This document shows, piece after piece, positions 1 to 8,512 of a stretch of 64,000 nucleotides of DNA. The stretch's first letter is position 1, and every line of letters starts with the position of its first letter. The stretch spans positions 1 through 64,000 of the forward strand of contig NZ_JAVHNP010000005.1 in NCBI RefSeq assembly GCF_031769195.1. The letters run 5' to 3'. Source of the DNA: Vreelandella sp031769195. Its GTDB lineage: Bacteria > Pseudomonadota > Gammaproteobacteria > Pseudomonadales > Halomonadaceae. The position numbers were made by a program, and so were the translations under genes. Below the pieces are notes generated by a model. The model saw only the letters and a program-made list of their open reading frames with translations, searched no databases and was not told the origin of the DNA.

Positions 1-16
1 TCAAACTCTTCAGTTT
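1..16 (-). rRNA. rrs: 16S ribosomal RNA, 5' end only (gene runs off the left edge)
   Basis: Read on the minus strand, positions 16 to 1 give AAACTGAAGAGTTTGA, the characteristic start of bacterial 16S rRNA (E. coli: AAATTGAAGAGTTTGA). Only about 16 bases lie inside the window; the rest of the gene is to the left. The assignment is supported by the boxA antitermination element and strong promoter correctly placed upstream on the same strand. Confidence 0.85.
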
Positions 17-233
17 AAAATCATTGTGATTCTTACTCATTACCCGAAGGCAACAAAAGCGAATCAAACTTGGCTCAAGGTTCAAACGAATTCGAAAGAT
101 GTGAACATCTTTCTTGCGCGCTTGCCTTGATATCTGGTGATTTATCACCCTCATCGGCAAGCGCCCACATGAATTACCTGATCAAATTGTTAAAGAGCTG
201 TTTCGAAGGGCGTTGCCGTTCGATGTGGGGCGT
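17..233 (-). other. rRNA operon leader region
   Basis: This stretch carries no credible gene. It lies between the predicted rRNA promoter (234-261) and the 16S start, and contains a boxA match. A 96-codon open frame on the plus strand (70-360) is antisense to the leader and then to the end of the deaminase gene, and is rejected as a protein. The leader normally pairs with sequence downstream of 16S for RNase III processing; that partner lies outside the window. Confidence 0.7.
186..198 (-). promoter_or_regulatory. rrn leader boxA antitermination element
   Basis: The minus strand reads GCTCTTTAACAAT, a match to the boxA core found in rRNA operon leaders, where NusB/NusE bind to prevent Rho-dependent termination. 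It lies about 170 bases before the 16S start and about 35 bases downstream of the -10 element. Confidence 0.8.
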
Positions 234-261
234 ATTCTACCCAATTAAATCAGCGCGTCAA
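234..261 (-). promoter_or_regulatory. rRNA operon promoter (sigma70)
   Basis: On the minus strand there is a -35 TTGACG (256-261), a 16-base spacer and a -10 TAGAAT (234-239), followed by a GC-rich discriminator (ACGCCCC). That discriminator is typical of stringently controlled rRNA promoters. The sequence just upstream (262-275) is A-rich on the minus strand and could be an UP element. The same TAGAATACGC block occurs in the tRNA-Val promoter at 55481-55508. Confidence 0.75.
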
Positions 262-302
262 CACCTTTTTTCTAATCAACGCGTTGCCCGCAAAAACCTC
301 TA

Positions 303-331
303 TAAAAAGCCGCCGACAAACCATCGGCGGC
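303..331 (-). terminator. Rho-independent terminator of the deaminase gene
   Basis: The perfect 8-base stem GCCGCCGA / TCGGCGGC (309-316 and 324-331) with a 7-base loop is followed on the minus strand by TTTTTA. It begins 7 bases after the deaminase stop codon and separates that gene from the rRNA promoter. Confidence 0.85.
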
Positions 332-337
332 GTTGTT

Positions 338-1330
338 TTAAGAGGCCGCTAGTCGCTTAAGAAGCTCTTCGCGCCGATCGTCACTCACAAAGGCTTCTTC
401 AATGGCATTGCGATTCAACATGCGAAAGGTATCGGCTTCCCAGCCAAAGGCTTGGGCGCAGGCTACATGGTTCTCCAACAACCCGCCCCCAAAGTAAGCG
501 GGATCATCTGAGCTAATGGTCACCTTTAATCCTTCAGACAACAGCTGTGGCAACGGATGATCGCTCAACTGCTCAACCACTTTTAAACTGACATTGGAGA
601 GCGGGCAGACAGTGAGTACGATCTGTTGATCACGCAAGCGCTTAACCACGTCTGCGCTTTCCAGGCAACGTACTCCATGATCAATGCGCTGCACATCAAG
701 AAGATCCAACGCTTCTGCGATGTACTCTGAAGGCCCCTCTTCGCCTGCATGGGCTACACGCACTAGCCCCAGCTCTTTGGCACGCGCGAAGAGCTGTTGA
801 AATTTGGCGGGAGGGTTACCCAGCTCCGCACTATCCAGGCCAATTGCGTCTAAAAACTTCCAGTAAGGCGCCGCTTGTTCAAGAACATGAAGGGCTTCTT
901 CAGCGGGGCGGTCGCGCAAAAACGCCATAATCATACCGACCGTTAAATCCAGCGAAGACTCGGCCTCTTCTTTGGCTCTTAACAGACCTGCCATCACGAC
1001 CTCGAGTGGAATACCCCGCTGTAGATGCGCCTGGGGATCGAAATGCATATCGATATGCAGAACGCCCTCCTCCCGTGCGCGCTGAAAATAGTCCATCGCA
1101 AGGTCATAGAAATCCTGCTCTGTACGCAGAACATTCATGCCTTGATAGTAGAGGTTTAAAAACCCCTGAAGATCCGCAAAATCGTAAGCTGCTTTCGCTT
1201 CCTCAACAGTCGCATAAGGGAGAGCGATCCCGTTACGGGCGGCAAGTGCAAACATAAGCTCAGGCTCCAGCGAACCCTCGATATGCAAGTGGAGCTCAAC
1301 TTTTGGAAGATGGCGTAAAAACTCGTTCAT
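338..1330 (-). CDS. add: Adenine deaminase (adenosine deaminase family)
   Basis: A 330-residue metal-dependent hydrolase that deaminates adenine to hypoxanthine (or adenosine to inosine), feeding purine salvage in the cytosol. Visible active-site elements are HLH (His14, His16), the HAGEE block (His194, catalytic Glu197), DHG (His218) and SSDDP (Asp275-Asp276). From memory, the sequence is closer to the bacterial subgroup of this family shown to act on adenine (Pseudomonas PA0148 type) than to classical adenosine deaminase. The substrate is therefore an inference; many annotations would call it add. Length is normal. It lies 30 bases downstream of cydC on the same strand and has its own terminator at 303-331. 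Confidence 0.88.
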   Translation of the reverse strand: MNEFLRHLPKVELHLHIEGSLEPELMFALAARNGIALPYATVEEAKAAYDFADLQGFLNLYYQGMNVLRTEQDFYDLAMDYFQRAREEGVLHIDMHFDPQAHLQRGIPLEVVMAGLLRAKEEAESSLDLTVGMIMAFLRDRPAEEALHVLEQAAPYWKFLDAIGLDSAELGNPPAKFQQLFARAKELGLVRVAHAGEEGPSEYIAEALDLLDVQRIDHGVRCLESADVVKRLRDQQIVLTVCPLSNVSLKVVEQLSDHPLPQLLSEGLKVTISSDDPAYFGGGLLENHVACAQAFGWEADTFRMLNRNAIEEAFVSDDRREELLKRLAAS

Positions 1331-1360
1331 GCGGTGCTCCTGCTTGCGTTTTATTTAGCT

Positions 1361-3067
1361 TTAAACAGTAGTATCTGTAATTAATCGGCCCTCATCAAGG
1401 CGCCACTGATAGGCGACATTAGGCAGAAGCGCCACGTCATCTATTTGATGGAGAAGGAAAATAGCTGTTCGCCCCACCAACCACTGATCAAGAGATGCCG
1501 CCAAATGCCTAGCGGTCTCGGCGTCCACGCCCGCAAAAGGCTCATCCAACAGCACCACCGCAGGGTTACGCAGCATCAATCGCGCTAAGGCCACCCTTCT
1601 CGCCTGCCCTCCTGAGAGCTGCTGACCTTTCTCCCCCACATGGGTGAGTAACTGTTTAGGCTGCTGCTGTACCCAGTGCGACAGCGCCACGCGGGATAAC
1701 GCCTGCCATAACTCCTCCTCTGTTGCAGAGGGTTTAGCGATGCGTAAATTCTCTTCAAGCGTCCCATCAAACAGATCCGTTTGCTGGGTGAGCAGTGCAA
1801 AATGCTCAGCGCGGTCTTCTGGTGATACATACCAAGGAGAGTGCCCCGCCACATGTATGACGCCATTAGTCGGTGCAGTCCTGCCCATCACCAAGCTCGC
1901 CAGAGTCGACTTGCCTGACCCAGAGACGCCAGTGATCACAACACGCGACCGTGCAGGCAGGATCGCATGAAGATTGATCAGCGCAGGAGACACAGCTTCA
2001 GGATAGGTGTAGGAGACATGATCGAACTGGAGGGAGTGCCCTTTGCTATTTTCCGGCAGCTCGACGACTTTCGTCACAGACTGGTTGACGTTAAGAGCAT
2101 TTAAACGCTGAGCAGCCCCATAACTCGAACCCAGTTTTAAAAAAGCGGCCGGAAGAAGCACCAACACTTCGTTAATTCCCAGCACGGCAATCACCGCCAT
2201 CACTAAAATAGGCCCCACCACCTCTTCAGCAGATAGAGCAATACTGCCTATCCATAGCGTGGCTATTAATAGACAGCCAGTCACCCCGGATAAAAAAGCG
2301 TTACCTACGGAAGACTTTATTGCCAGGCGCTGCTGGTTGTTGAAAGTTTGCGCTTCATGTTGCGCGACTTTTTGGCGATGCCACCCCTGGGTTTGGTAGC
2401 TAAGTAATTCTGCAGAAGCTTGCACCTGATCTAGCACTAATCGACGCAGCTCCTCTTGATCACTCACTTGCTGATAGCTATTGGCAAACCCCAGCCAGCC
2501 ATAACCCACTGTCACTATGGCCCAGAGCAACGTGAGCACAACAGCAACAACCGCCGCCGCAACAGGTAACCAAATGGCAATAAATGCAGATACACCTAAA
2601 ATCGTTAATAGCGCAGCAATGGGCGGAATGAGTAGCCGCAAATAGAGGTTATCTAAGTTATCGATATCCGAGGTGAGTCGGCTCAGCCATTCACTTGCAC
2701 GTCGCCGCTTAAGAGAAGCATCATCTAAGCGGGTTAAATCACCAAACACTCGATAGCGCAAATCAGCTAAAAGTGTCAGGACTGTATTGTGGTTATACAA
2801 GCGCTCCATATAACGAGCAACGGTTCTTAACAGCGCAAAAAACCGAATCCCCCCACCCGGCACATACACATCTAAAGAGGCAGGCAACCCAGCCGCCAGC
2901 GCTATTCCCGCTAGCGCACAAGAAACAATAAACCAACCGGAGAGGCCTAACAGCGATAGCCCTGCCAGCAATGTTACCCACACTAGCAACGCCCCCACGA
3001 AAAAACGTTGGCGGCGACGTAGCAGCAGCTTAAGCCAAGGCGCAAAATCACGATAAAACTGCTTCAT
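1361..3067 (-). CDS. cydC: Thiol reductant ABC exporter, subunit CydC
   Basis: An ABC half-transporter of 568 residues. With CydD it exports cysteine/glutathione to the periplasm and is needed to assemble cytochrome bd. An N-terminal membrane domain of about six helices is followed by an ATPase domain with Walker A GVSGSGKST (about 380-388), signature LSGGQ (about 484-488), Walker B VVLLDEP (about 504-510) and a switch His near 540. The ATG at 3067 is chosen over one 11 codons upstream: it overlaps the cydD stop as ATGA and has a strong GGAGGT ribosome site 7 bases ahead. The two exporter genes are therefore translationally coupled. Confidence 0.93.
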   Translation of the reverse strand: MKQFYRDFAPWLKLLLRRRQRFFVGALLVWVTLLAGLSLLGLSGWFIVSCALAGIALAAGLPASLDVYVPGGGIRFFALLRTVARYMERLYNHNTVLTLLADLRYRVFGDLTRLDDASLKRRRASEWLSRLTSDIDNLDNLYLRLLIPPIAALLTILGVSAFIAIWLPVAAAVVAVVLTLLWAIVTVGYGWLGFANSYQQVSDQEELRRLVLDQVQASAELLSYQTQGWHRQKVAQHEAQTFNNQQRLAIKSSVGNAFLSGVTGCLLIATLWIGSIALSAEEVVGPILVMAVIAVLGINEVLVLLPAAFLKLGSSYGAAQRLNALNVNQSVTKVVELPENSKGHSLQFDHVSYTYPEAVSPALINLHAILPARSRVVITGVSGSGKSTLASLVMGRTAPTNGVIHVAGHSPWYVSPEDRAEHFALLTQQTDLFDGTLEENLRIAKPSATEEELWQALSRVALSHWVQQQPKQLLTHVGEKGQQLSGGQARRVALARLMLRNPAVVLLDEPFAGVDAETARHLAASLDQWLVGRTAIFLLHQIDDVALLPNVAYQWRLDEGRLITDTTV

Positions 3068-4743
3068 ATCGCCACCTCCACCAGCTGGCCTGAGCGGCAT
3101 TGAAAATGGCGATTAGCAGCTACCACAACGGCCGGATGATGGGTAGCCATCACCAACGTACGTCCTTCTTTTGCCCATTCCAGCAGCGCCTGAATAACCA
3201 CGCGCTCGGTGGCGGCATCAAGATTTGCCGTAGGCTCATCCAAAATAACAAGCCGTGCTTTACTCAAATAGACACGCGCTAACGCCAGACGCTGCGCCTG
3301 TCCACCAGAAAGCCCAACGCCACGCTCGCCAATCATTGTTTCAAGCCCATCAGGCAAACCAGATAACAGCTCAGCAAGCCCAGCACGCTGCAACGCCCAC
3401 GTGAGCGTATCAGCGTCCGCCGCTGGGGCAGCAAGGCGGAGGTTATCAGCGAGCGTGCCTTGAAGGATGCAGGGCGCTTGATCTAACCAAGCAATAGGCG
3501 CTGTCCTATCAATGCGGCATTCACCATGATTTGGCACCATAAAACCTGCCATCAGTGCCAATAGCGACGATTTACCACTGCCTGATTCGCCCGTAATCGC
3601 CACTACGTCCCCCGCATTAATCGACACATTAACATCGCTTAATACGACTGCACGTCCAGCATAGTTGATACCCACATGATCTAATTCAATGAGGGCCTGA
3701 GCGGACCTGGGTAACGCAGACGTAGATGCCACAACACTGTGCTCATTTAGAATGGCCACTAGGCTCTCTGCCGCACCCAGCGCTGCTGCACGGTCATGAT
3801 AGTGCTGGGAGAGCGTTCTTAACGGCTGAAAAAATTCAGGCGCCAGCAGTAGTACCGCCAAACCACTGAACAGCGTTAATGAGGGGGACGGGCCGTAGTC
3901 AATATAACCCAGCAGACCAAAACCAACGTACATGGCAACAACAGCAATGGCCACAGAAGCAAAAAATTCCAAGACAGCGGATGATAAAAAAGCTAAGCGT
4001 AGCGTCCGCATACTTAATCGACGGTAATGATCGGTGGCGTACCACACGTCTTGCTGAGCAGCCTTGGTATGCCCAAATAACTGCAGCGTCGTCATGCCGC
4101 GTACGCGATCAATGAAGTGCGCAGAAAGGCGGGATACCGCCATAAATTGATCCCGATTAAGGCGTTCAGCCCCTATGCCGACCAGCGCCATAAACAGTGG
4201 AATCAATGGCGCAGACAGCAGCAAAAAAAACGCGACTAAGTAATCAAACCAGCCCACTACGCAAAGAATCAGCAGCGGCAACGCCACCACGATTCTCAGT
4301 TGAGGGTGGAAACGTGAAAAGTAGCCATCTAACGCTTCAATATGCTCCACCGACTGGGTGGCCAGCGCACCACTCTGCTGACGCGTCAGCCACACAGGAC
4401 CGAGGGCAGCCATTCTATCGAGTAGCACCTGCCTGGCATATTGACGAATTCGCAGGCTTGCTTGAGCGCTGCAAGACTCCTGCAGCGCCTGAAAGAGAGA
4501 GCGCAATAGCACAACCGCTATTAAGCCAATAAAGACGGGGACTAGGGTCGAAGGGGAGCGGCCTGATATCACCAATTGATCAATTAACCAAGCGAGCCCC
4601 ACCACTAACATTATGGTGTGCCCGCCTGATAACACTCCCCAAACCGCCGCCCACATCAGCTTTCGTTGCTCACGCTTTGCAAGCTGGGCAAGCCAATGGC
4701 GCGGCGTCATGGTCACCATCGTCTCGGGAGGATGGCTGGCCAT
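3064..4743 (-). CDS. cydD: Thiol reductant ABC exporter, subunit CydD
   Basis: The partner half-transporter of CydC, 559 residues. A transmembrane domain of about six helices (roughly 30-315) precedes an ATPase domain with Walker A GESGSGKSS (385-393), signature LSGGQ (478-482) and Walker B LVILDEP (498-504). It starts only 4 bases after the cydB stop, so oxidase and exporter genes are probably one transcript. No cydX-like small gene fits in that gap. Start codon choice is uncertain: in-frame ATGs at codons 9 and 12 also lack a clear ribosome site. Confidence 0.92.
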   Translation of the reverse strand: MASHPPETMVTMTPRHWLAQLAKREQRKLMWAAVWGVLSGGHTIMLVVGLAWLIDQLVISGRSPSTLVPVFIGLIAVVLLRSLFQALQESCSAQASLRIRQYARQVLLDRMAALGPVWLTRQQSGALATQSVEHIEALDGYFSRFHPQLRIVVALPLLILCVVGWFDYLVAFFLLLSAPLIPLFMALVGIGAERLNRDQFMAVSRLSAHFIDRVRGMTTLQLFGHTKAAQQDVWYATDHYRRLSMRTLRLAFLSSAVLEFFASVAIAVVAMYVGFGLLGYIDYGPSPSLTLFSGLAVLLLAPEFFQPLRTLSQHYHDRAAALGAAESLVAILNEHSVVASTSALPRSAQALIELDHVGINYAGRAVVLSDVNVSINAGDVVAITGESGSGKSSLLALMAGFMVPNHGECRIDRTAPIAWLDQAPCILQGTLADNLRLAAPAADADTLTWALQRAGLAELLSGLPDGLETMIGERGVGLSGGQAQRLALARVYLSKARLVILDEPTANLDAATERVVIQALLEWAKEGRTLVMATHHPAVVVAANRHFQCRSGQLVEVAI

Positions 4744-4747
4744 ATCG

Positions 4748-5749
4748 TTAGTGGTACCCCTCGCCTACCCGCACTTTGCCGCGAAACACCCAGTATGTCC
4801 AAGCGGTGTAAGCAAGGATGATAGGGATAACAAACAGCATACCAATCAGCAGGAATAGCTGTGATTCAGGCGCAGAGGCGGCATCCCACAAGGTGTAATC
4901 CGGCGGCACAATCACCGGCCACTTGCTAACGATTAATCCAAGGTATGTGAATACATAGATGCCGATGGTCGCGATAAACGGAATACCTTCATCACGACGC
5001 TTAACTGAGCGGTACACCATGAACGCGGATAAAAGTGCCAAGGCAGGAAAAATCCAGATAAGCTGCAAATGCCCAAACCAGCGCTCCCATACCATCGGGT
5101 TAACGAACGGGGTCCAGATGCTAATAATGGCAAAGACACCCAGCACTAGCGCCAGCAGCATCGGCGTAATTTTATATGCCCAGTCTTGAATATGCCCTTC
5201 TGACTTAAGAATCAGCCAAGTCGCGCCCAACAGTGCGTAGCCGGCCATTAAGCCAAGTCCTGTCAGTACCGAGAACGGCGTTAACCAGTCAAACGCCCCG
5301 CCGACAAAGGCGAAGTTTTCAACACGAAAGCCTTGAATATAGGCACCGACTACGGCGCCCTGAGCAAAGGCCGCCACGCCAGACCCCCAGCTAAATGCAC
5401 GGTTCCACCAGCGGCGGTTTCGGCGAGATTTAAAGCGAAACTCAAACGCGACGCCCCGAAAAATCAAACCGGCTAGCATCAGAAAGACACCAATGTAGAG
5501 CGCCGGCAAAAACACGGAGTAGACCAGCGGGAAAGCGCCCAATAGACCTGCGCCGCCCAACACCAGCCACGTCTCGTTGCCGTCCCACACGGGAGCTACC
5601 GAGTTCATCATAACGTCGCGAGAGTCTTCGTCAGGGGCAAAGGGGAATAGGATCCCTAAGCCCAGATCAAACCCGTCCATCAGCACGTACATCATGATGC
5701 CGAAGCCAATGATGCCCGCCCAAATTAGCGTTAAATCAAACATTTCCAT
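4748..5749 (-). CDS. cydB: Cytochrome bd-type quinol oxidase subunit II (CioB/CydB)
   Basis: An integral membrane subunit of 333 residues with about eight hydrophobic segments. The N-terminal MDGFDLG block and the PVWDGNETWLV block are hallmarks of CydB proteins. It forms the heterodimeric quinol:oxygen oxidoreductase with the upstream cydA product. At 333 residues it is shorter than E. coli CydB (379), as expected for the cyanide-insensitive (Cio) branch. It begins 2 bases after the cydA stop. An AGGAGC ribosome site lies inside the end of cydA, immediately before its stop, indicating a tight operon. Confidence 0.93.
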   Translation of the reverse strand: MEMFDLTLIWAGIIGFGIMMYVLMDGFDLGLGILFPFAPDEDSRDVMMNSVAPVWDGNETWLVLGGAGLLGAFPLVYSVFLPALYIGVFLMLAGLIFRGVAFEFRFKSRRNRRWWNRAFSWGSGVAAFAQGAVVGAYIQGFRVENFAFVGGAFDWLTPFSVLTGLGLMAGYALLGATWLILKSEGHIQDWAYKITPMLLALVLGVFAIISIWTPFVNPMVWERWFGHLQLIWIFPALALLSAFMVYRSVKRRDEGIPFIATIGIYVFTYLGLIVSKWPVIVPPDYTLWDAASAPESQLFLLIGMLFVIPIILAYTAWTYWVFRGKVRVGEGYH

Positions 5750-5751
5750 GT

Positions 5752-7167
5752 TTAGCTCCTCACCGGGTCAACATCATCATCAAAGGGGGTATGCGCAGCG
5801 GAAAACGGACGCATGGGCCGCTTGAAGTTTTCGCCAGTCGTCTCACGTTCCTCTACAGGCAGCATGCCATTACGTACTACCCGAGTGAGGTAGTAGATAC
5901 CTGCATAAAACACGACAGCGTACACCAAGACGTAACCAATCAGAGTGAAAAGCGCCATGCCGCCGGTCAGCGATGGGGTAAGCCCTTCGGCGTGAGTCAT
6001 CATGCCGTAAACAAGCCACGGCGCGCGGCCCGACTCTGTAACGATCCACCCCGCCAAGACCGCCGCAAACGGCATCGGAATCATGCATACCAATGTTTTC
6101 AAATAGAGGTTGTGCTCATACACCTTGCCTTTACGACGCATCAACAAGCCAATAAACGCAGTGGCAATCATCAACAGACCAATCCCCACCATCACACGGA
6201 ATGCCCAGAAAACAATGATGACAGGAGGCTGCTCTTCAGGAGCCACTTCGTTGAGGCCTGGGATCACGCCATCCGGCGAGTGGGTCAAAATGATACTGGC
6301 AAGGTTAGGAACACCAATTTCAAAATGGTTGGTCTGAGCTTCCTGGTCAGGAATTGCAAAGAGCAGTAGCGGTACGTTACCCGACGTTTCCCAATGCCCT
6401 TCCATTGCCGCTACCTTCGCGGGCTGGTGCTCAAGAGTGTTGAGGCCATGAAAATCGCCCACCACCGCTTGGGCTGGCGCCAAAAACAACAGTAGCCATA
6501 AACACATAGAAAGTGCACGACGGTTCGCTTCGGGGTCCCGACCGCGCAGCAAGAACCATGCGCTAACGCCCGCCACCACAAAACCACCGGTCAAGAACGA
6601 CGCCATAGCCATGTGCGCAAAGCGGTAAGGGAAAGAAGGGTTAAAAATAGCTTCGGACCAAGACAGCACGTGGAAGCGATTATCGATTAACTCGACACCG
6701 GCAGGGGTATGCATCCAACTGTTGGCCGATAGGATCCAGAACGAGGAGATAAAGGTACCCACAGCGACCATAATCGCCGCGAACAAATGCACACCCTGAG
6801 GGACTTTGCCGCGACCAAAGAGCAGTACACCAAGAAAGGCAGCTTCCAAGAAGAACGCCGTCACGACCTCATAGCTCAATACAGGCCCAAGGAAGTTAGA
6901 GGCGGCTTGCGAGAAGTTACTCCAATTAGTCCCAAACTGGAAAGACATCACGATACCGGAGACCACCCCCATACCAAAGACAACGGCAAACACCTTTGTC
7001 CAAAAAAGAGAGAGCCGGTCCCAGGCAGGGTTATTGGTCTTGAAGTACAAACCATGCAGCAACGCTATATAAGACGCTAGGCCGATGGTAAATACAGGAA
7101 AGATCGCATGAAACGATACAACGAAGGCGAACTGCATTCGCGATAGCACAAGGGGGTCGAGTTCCAT
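5752..7167 (-). CDS. cydA: Cytochrome bd-type quinol oxidase subunit I, short Q-loop (CioA-like)
   Basis: The heme-bearing subunit of the bd oxidase, 471 residues. Conserved residues include His20 (heme b595 ligand, E. coli His19), Glu100 and Glu108 (E. coli Glu99 and Glu107) and His185 (heme b558, E. coli His186). The quinol loop around KVAAMEGHWET lacks the long insertion of E. coli CydA, and the GRAPWLVYGMM segment resembles cyanide-insensitive CioA. It reduces oxygen with quinol electrons without proton pumping. The ATG at 7167 has AGGAGA at 7173-7178. It is the first gene of a probable cydA-cydB-cydD-cydC transcript. No convincing FNR/ANR box was seen upstream. Confidence 0.92.
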   Translation of the reverse strand: MELDPLVLSRMQFAFVVSFHAIFPVFTIGLASYIALLHGLYFKTNNPAWDRLSLFWTKVFAVVFGMGVVSGIVMSFQFGTNWSNFSQAASNFLGPVLSYEVVTAFFLEAAFLGVLLFGRGKVPQGVHLFAAIMVAVGTFISSFWILSANSWMHTPAGVELIDNRFHVLSWSEAIFNPSFPYRFAHMAMASFLTGGFVVAGVSAWFLLRGRDPEANRRALSMCLWLLLFLAPAQAVVGDFHGLNTLEHQPAKVAAMEGHWETSGNVPLLLFAIPDQEAQTNHFEIGVPNLASIILTHSPDGVIPGLNEVAPEEQPPVIIVFWAFRVMVGIGLLMIATAFIGLLMRRKGKVYEHNLYLKTLVCMIPMPFAAVLAGWIVTESGRAPWLVYGMMTHAEGLTPSLTGGMALFTLIGYVLVYAVVFYAGIYYLTRVVRNGMLPVEERETTGENFKRPMRPFSAAHTPFDDDVDPVRS

Positions 7168-7298
7168 AACACTCTCCTAAGTCCTGGATTAGTATCCCGT
7201 CAATGGGTGTCACAAGCTTAGTTGAGCCTTAATGGCGCTGCATTTTAGTTATAAGCACTAAGCTTATTCTTTACATGTGTTGTAGTTTAACGCTTCGA

Positions 7299-7365
7299 CT
7301 ACCGTCATACAGCGGTAGTTTGCCTGAAAAGCTGTGTCGCATTGACGCACACTTACCAGGCAAAC
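7299..7365. repeat. Two adjacent inverted repeats between antiporter gene and cydA
   Basis: One inverted repeat is CTACCG / CGGTAG (7299-7304, 7313-7318). It abuts a second with 9-base arms GTTTGCCTG (7318-7326) and CAGGCAAAC (7357-7365) and a 30-base spacer. They lie in the 220-base gap downstream of the antiporter gene and upstream of the cydA promoter region. They could terminate the antiporter transcript, although no good T-run follows, or act as an operator or structured leader. The function is not known. Confidence 0.5.
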
Positions 7366-7387
7366 CCAACAGCATTGAAAAAACCGC

Positions 7388-8362
7388 TTAGGACATCACG
7401 ACAATACTGACCATATAGCCGGTATAAGCGACAAACATCGTGAACAATACGCCGCCTTCAAGACGGTTGATACGACGCGGGCGACCACGCCAAGAAAACG
7501 CGAACAAGACCATCATCAGGGTCATAAACGTCATGACGCTCCAGTCACGCACCAGCACTTCACGGCCAGCTTCGATGGGCGCAATCACTCCTGCCAAGCC
7601 CACAACGGCCATACTGTTAAACAAGTTGGACCCGACCACATTACCCAGCACCATGTCGTGTTCGTTACGGCGCAGCGCACTGATGGAAGAAGCAAGCTCG
7701 GGTAAGGAGGTGCCCACTGCCACCACGGTCAGACCAATAATTAAATCACTGACACCAAAACCGACCGCAATCTCAACCGCACCCCATACCAGCAGCCTAG
7801 AACTCGCGACCAGCAGCACCAAGCCAATCACTGTCCACATGATGGATTTACCCCGAGACATCGGCTTGCTATCCAGGCTCTCCGTCACCTCCGCCGTTAA
7901 CGGGTCATCCTGCTGGCCGCGGGAGCGAATGATGCTTACAGTCACAAAGGTCACTAGGCCGACTAACAGCAGCACCGCTTCAATGCGAGATACCCATCCA
8001 TCAAACAGCATGTATCCCGTCACCAACATGACCACCACCAGCAGCGGCATTTCTTTACGAATAACGCTGGAGTGCACTGCAAGTGGAGCCAATAGTGCGA
8101 TAAAACCCAGAACCAAACCGATATTGGCAATGTTAGAACCGTATGCGTTGCCAACCGCCAAACCAGGGTTACCCTGCATTGCCGCCAGCACCGATACCAT
8201 CATCTCTGGCGCTGACGTACCAAACCCGATGACTAGCATACCGATCAAAAGCGGTGATAACCCCAGCCAACGGGATGTTGCCGCGGCGCCATCAATAAAT
8301 TTTTCAGCACTCCAGATGAGCAGGACAAGTCCTACGACCACAGCAATAAAGGCAAGTAACAT
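7388..8362 (-). CDS. yrbG: Calcium/sodium antiporter (CaCA family, YrbG-like)
   Basis: A 324-residue inner-membrane cation exchanger with ten or so hydrophobic segments. It has the two inverted alpha repeats that define the CaCA family: GFGTSAPE with GNAYGSN in the first half, and VAVGTSLPE with GNVVGSN in the second. A polar loop near 145-170 separates the halves. It is expected to exchange Ca2+ for Na+ or H+, plausible for a salt-adapted host. It is divergent from pqiA and is followed by the repeats at 7299-7365 before cydA, so it is probably its own transcript. Confidence 0.9.
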   Translation of the reverse strand: MLLAFIAVVVGLVLLIWSAEKFIDGAAATSRWLGLSPLLIGMLVIGFGTSAPEMMVSVLAAMQGNPGLAVGNAYGSNIANIGLVLGFIALLAPLAVHSSVIRKEMPLLVVVMLVTGYMLFDGWVSRIEAVLLLVGLVTFVTVSIIRSRGQQDDPLTAEVTESLDSKPMSRGKSIMWTVIGLVLLVASSRLLVWGAVEIAVGFGVSDLIIGLTVVAVGTSLPELASSISALRRNEHDMVLGNVVGSNLFNSMAVVGLAGVIAPIEAGREVLVRDWSVMTFMTLMMVLFAFSWRGRPRRINRLEGGVLFTMFVAYTGYMVSIVVMS

Positions 8363-8512
8363 TTCGGTTCCTTAATGTCATAATGTTAGGCACTATCGCG
8401 GCTGCATCCTTGTCTAACGGAAGTCTTCGGTCAAGTGTTGTTTACAAGCGGTTATCAGATTACCTAGGCTGACACACACGATGTCTCATCGTTTGCATTA
8501 TGTACAGAGAGC

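Noticed and set aside
70..360. 96-codon plus-strand open frame at the left end
   Set aside because: It is antisense to the rRNA leader, promoter and deaminase terminator, lacks a ribosome site and has non-protein-like composition.
5791..6369. 192-codon plus-strand frame
   Set aside because: It lies wholly antisense to cydA, whose conserved residues are unambiguous; a shadow frame of GC-biased third positions.
7168..7298. FNR/ANR box for cydA
   Set aside because: No TTGAT-N4-ATCAA-like site was found on inspection.
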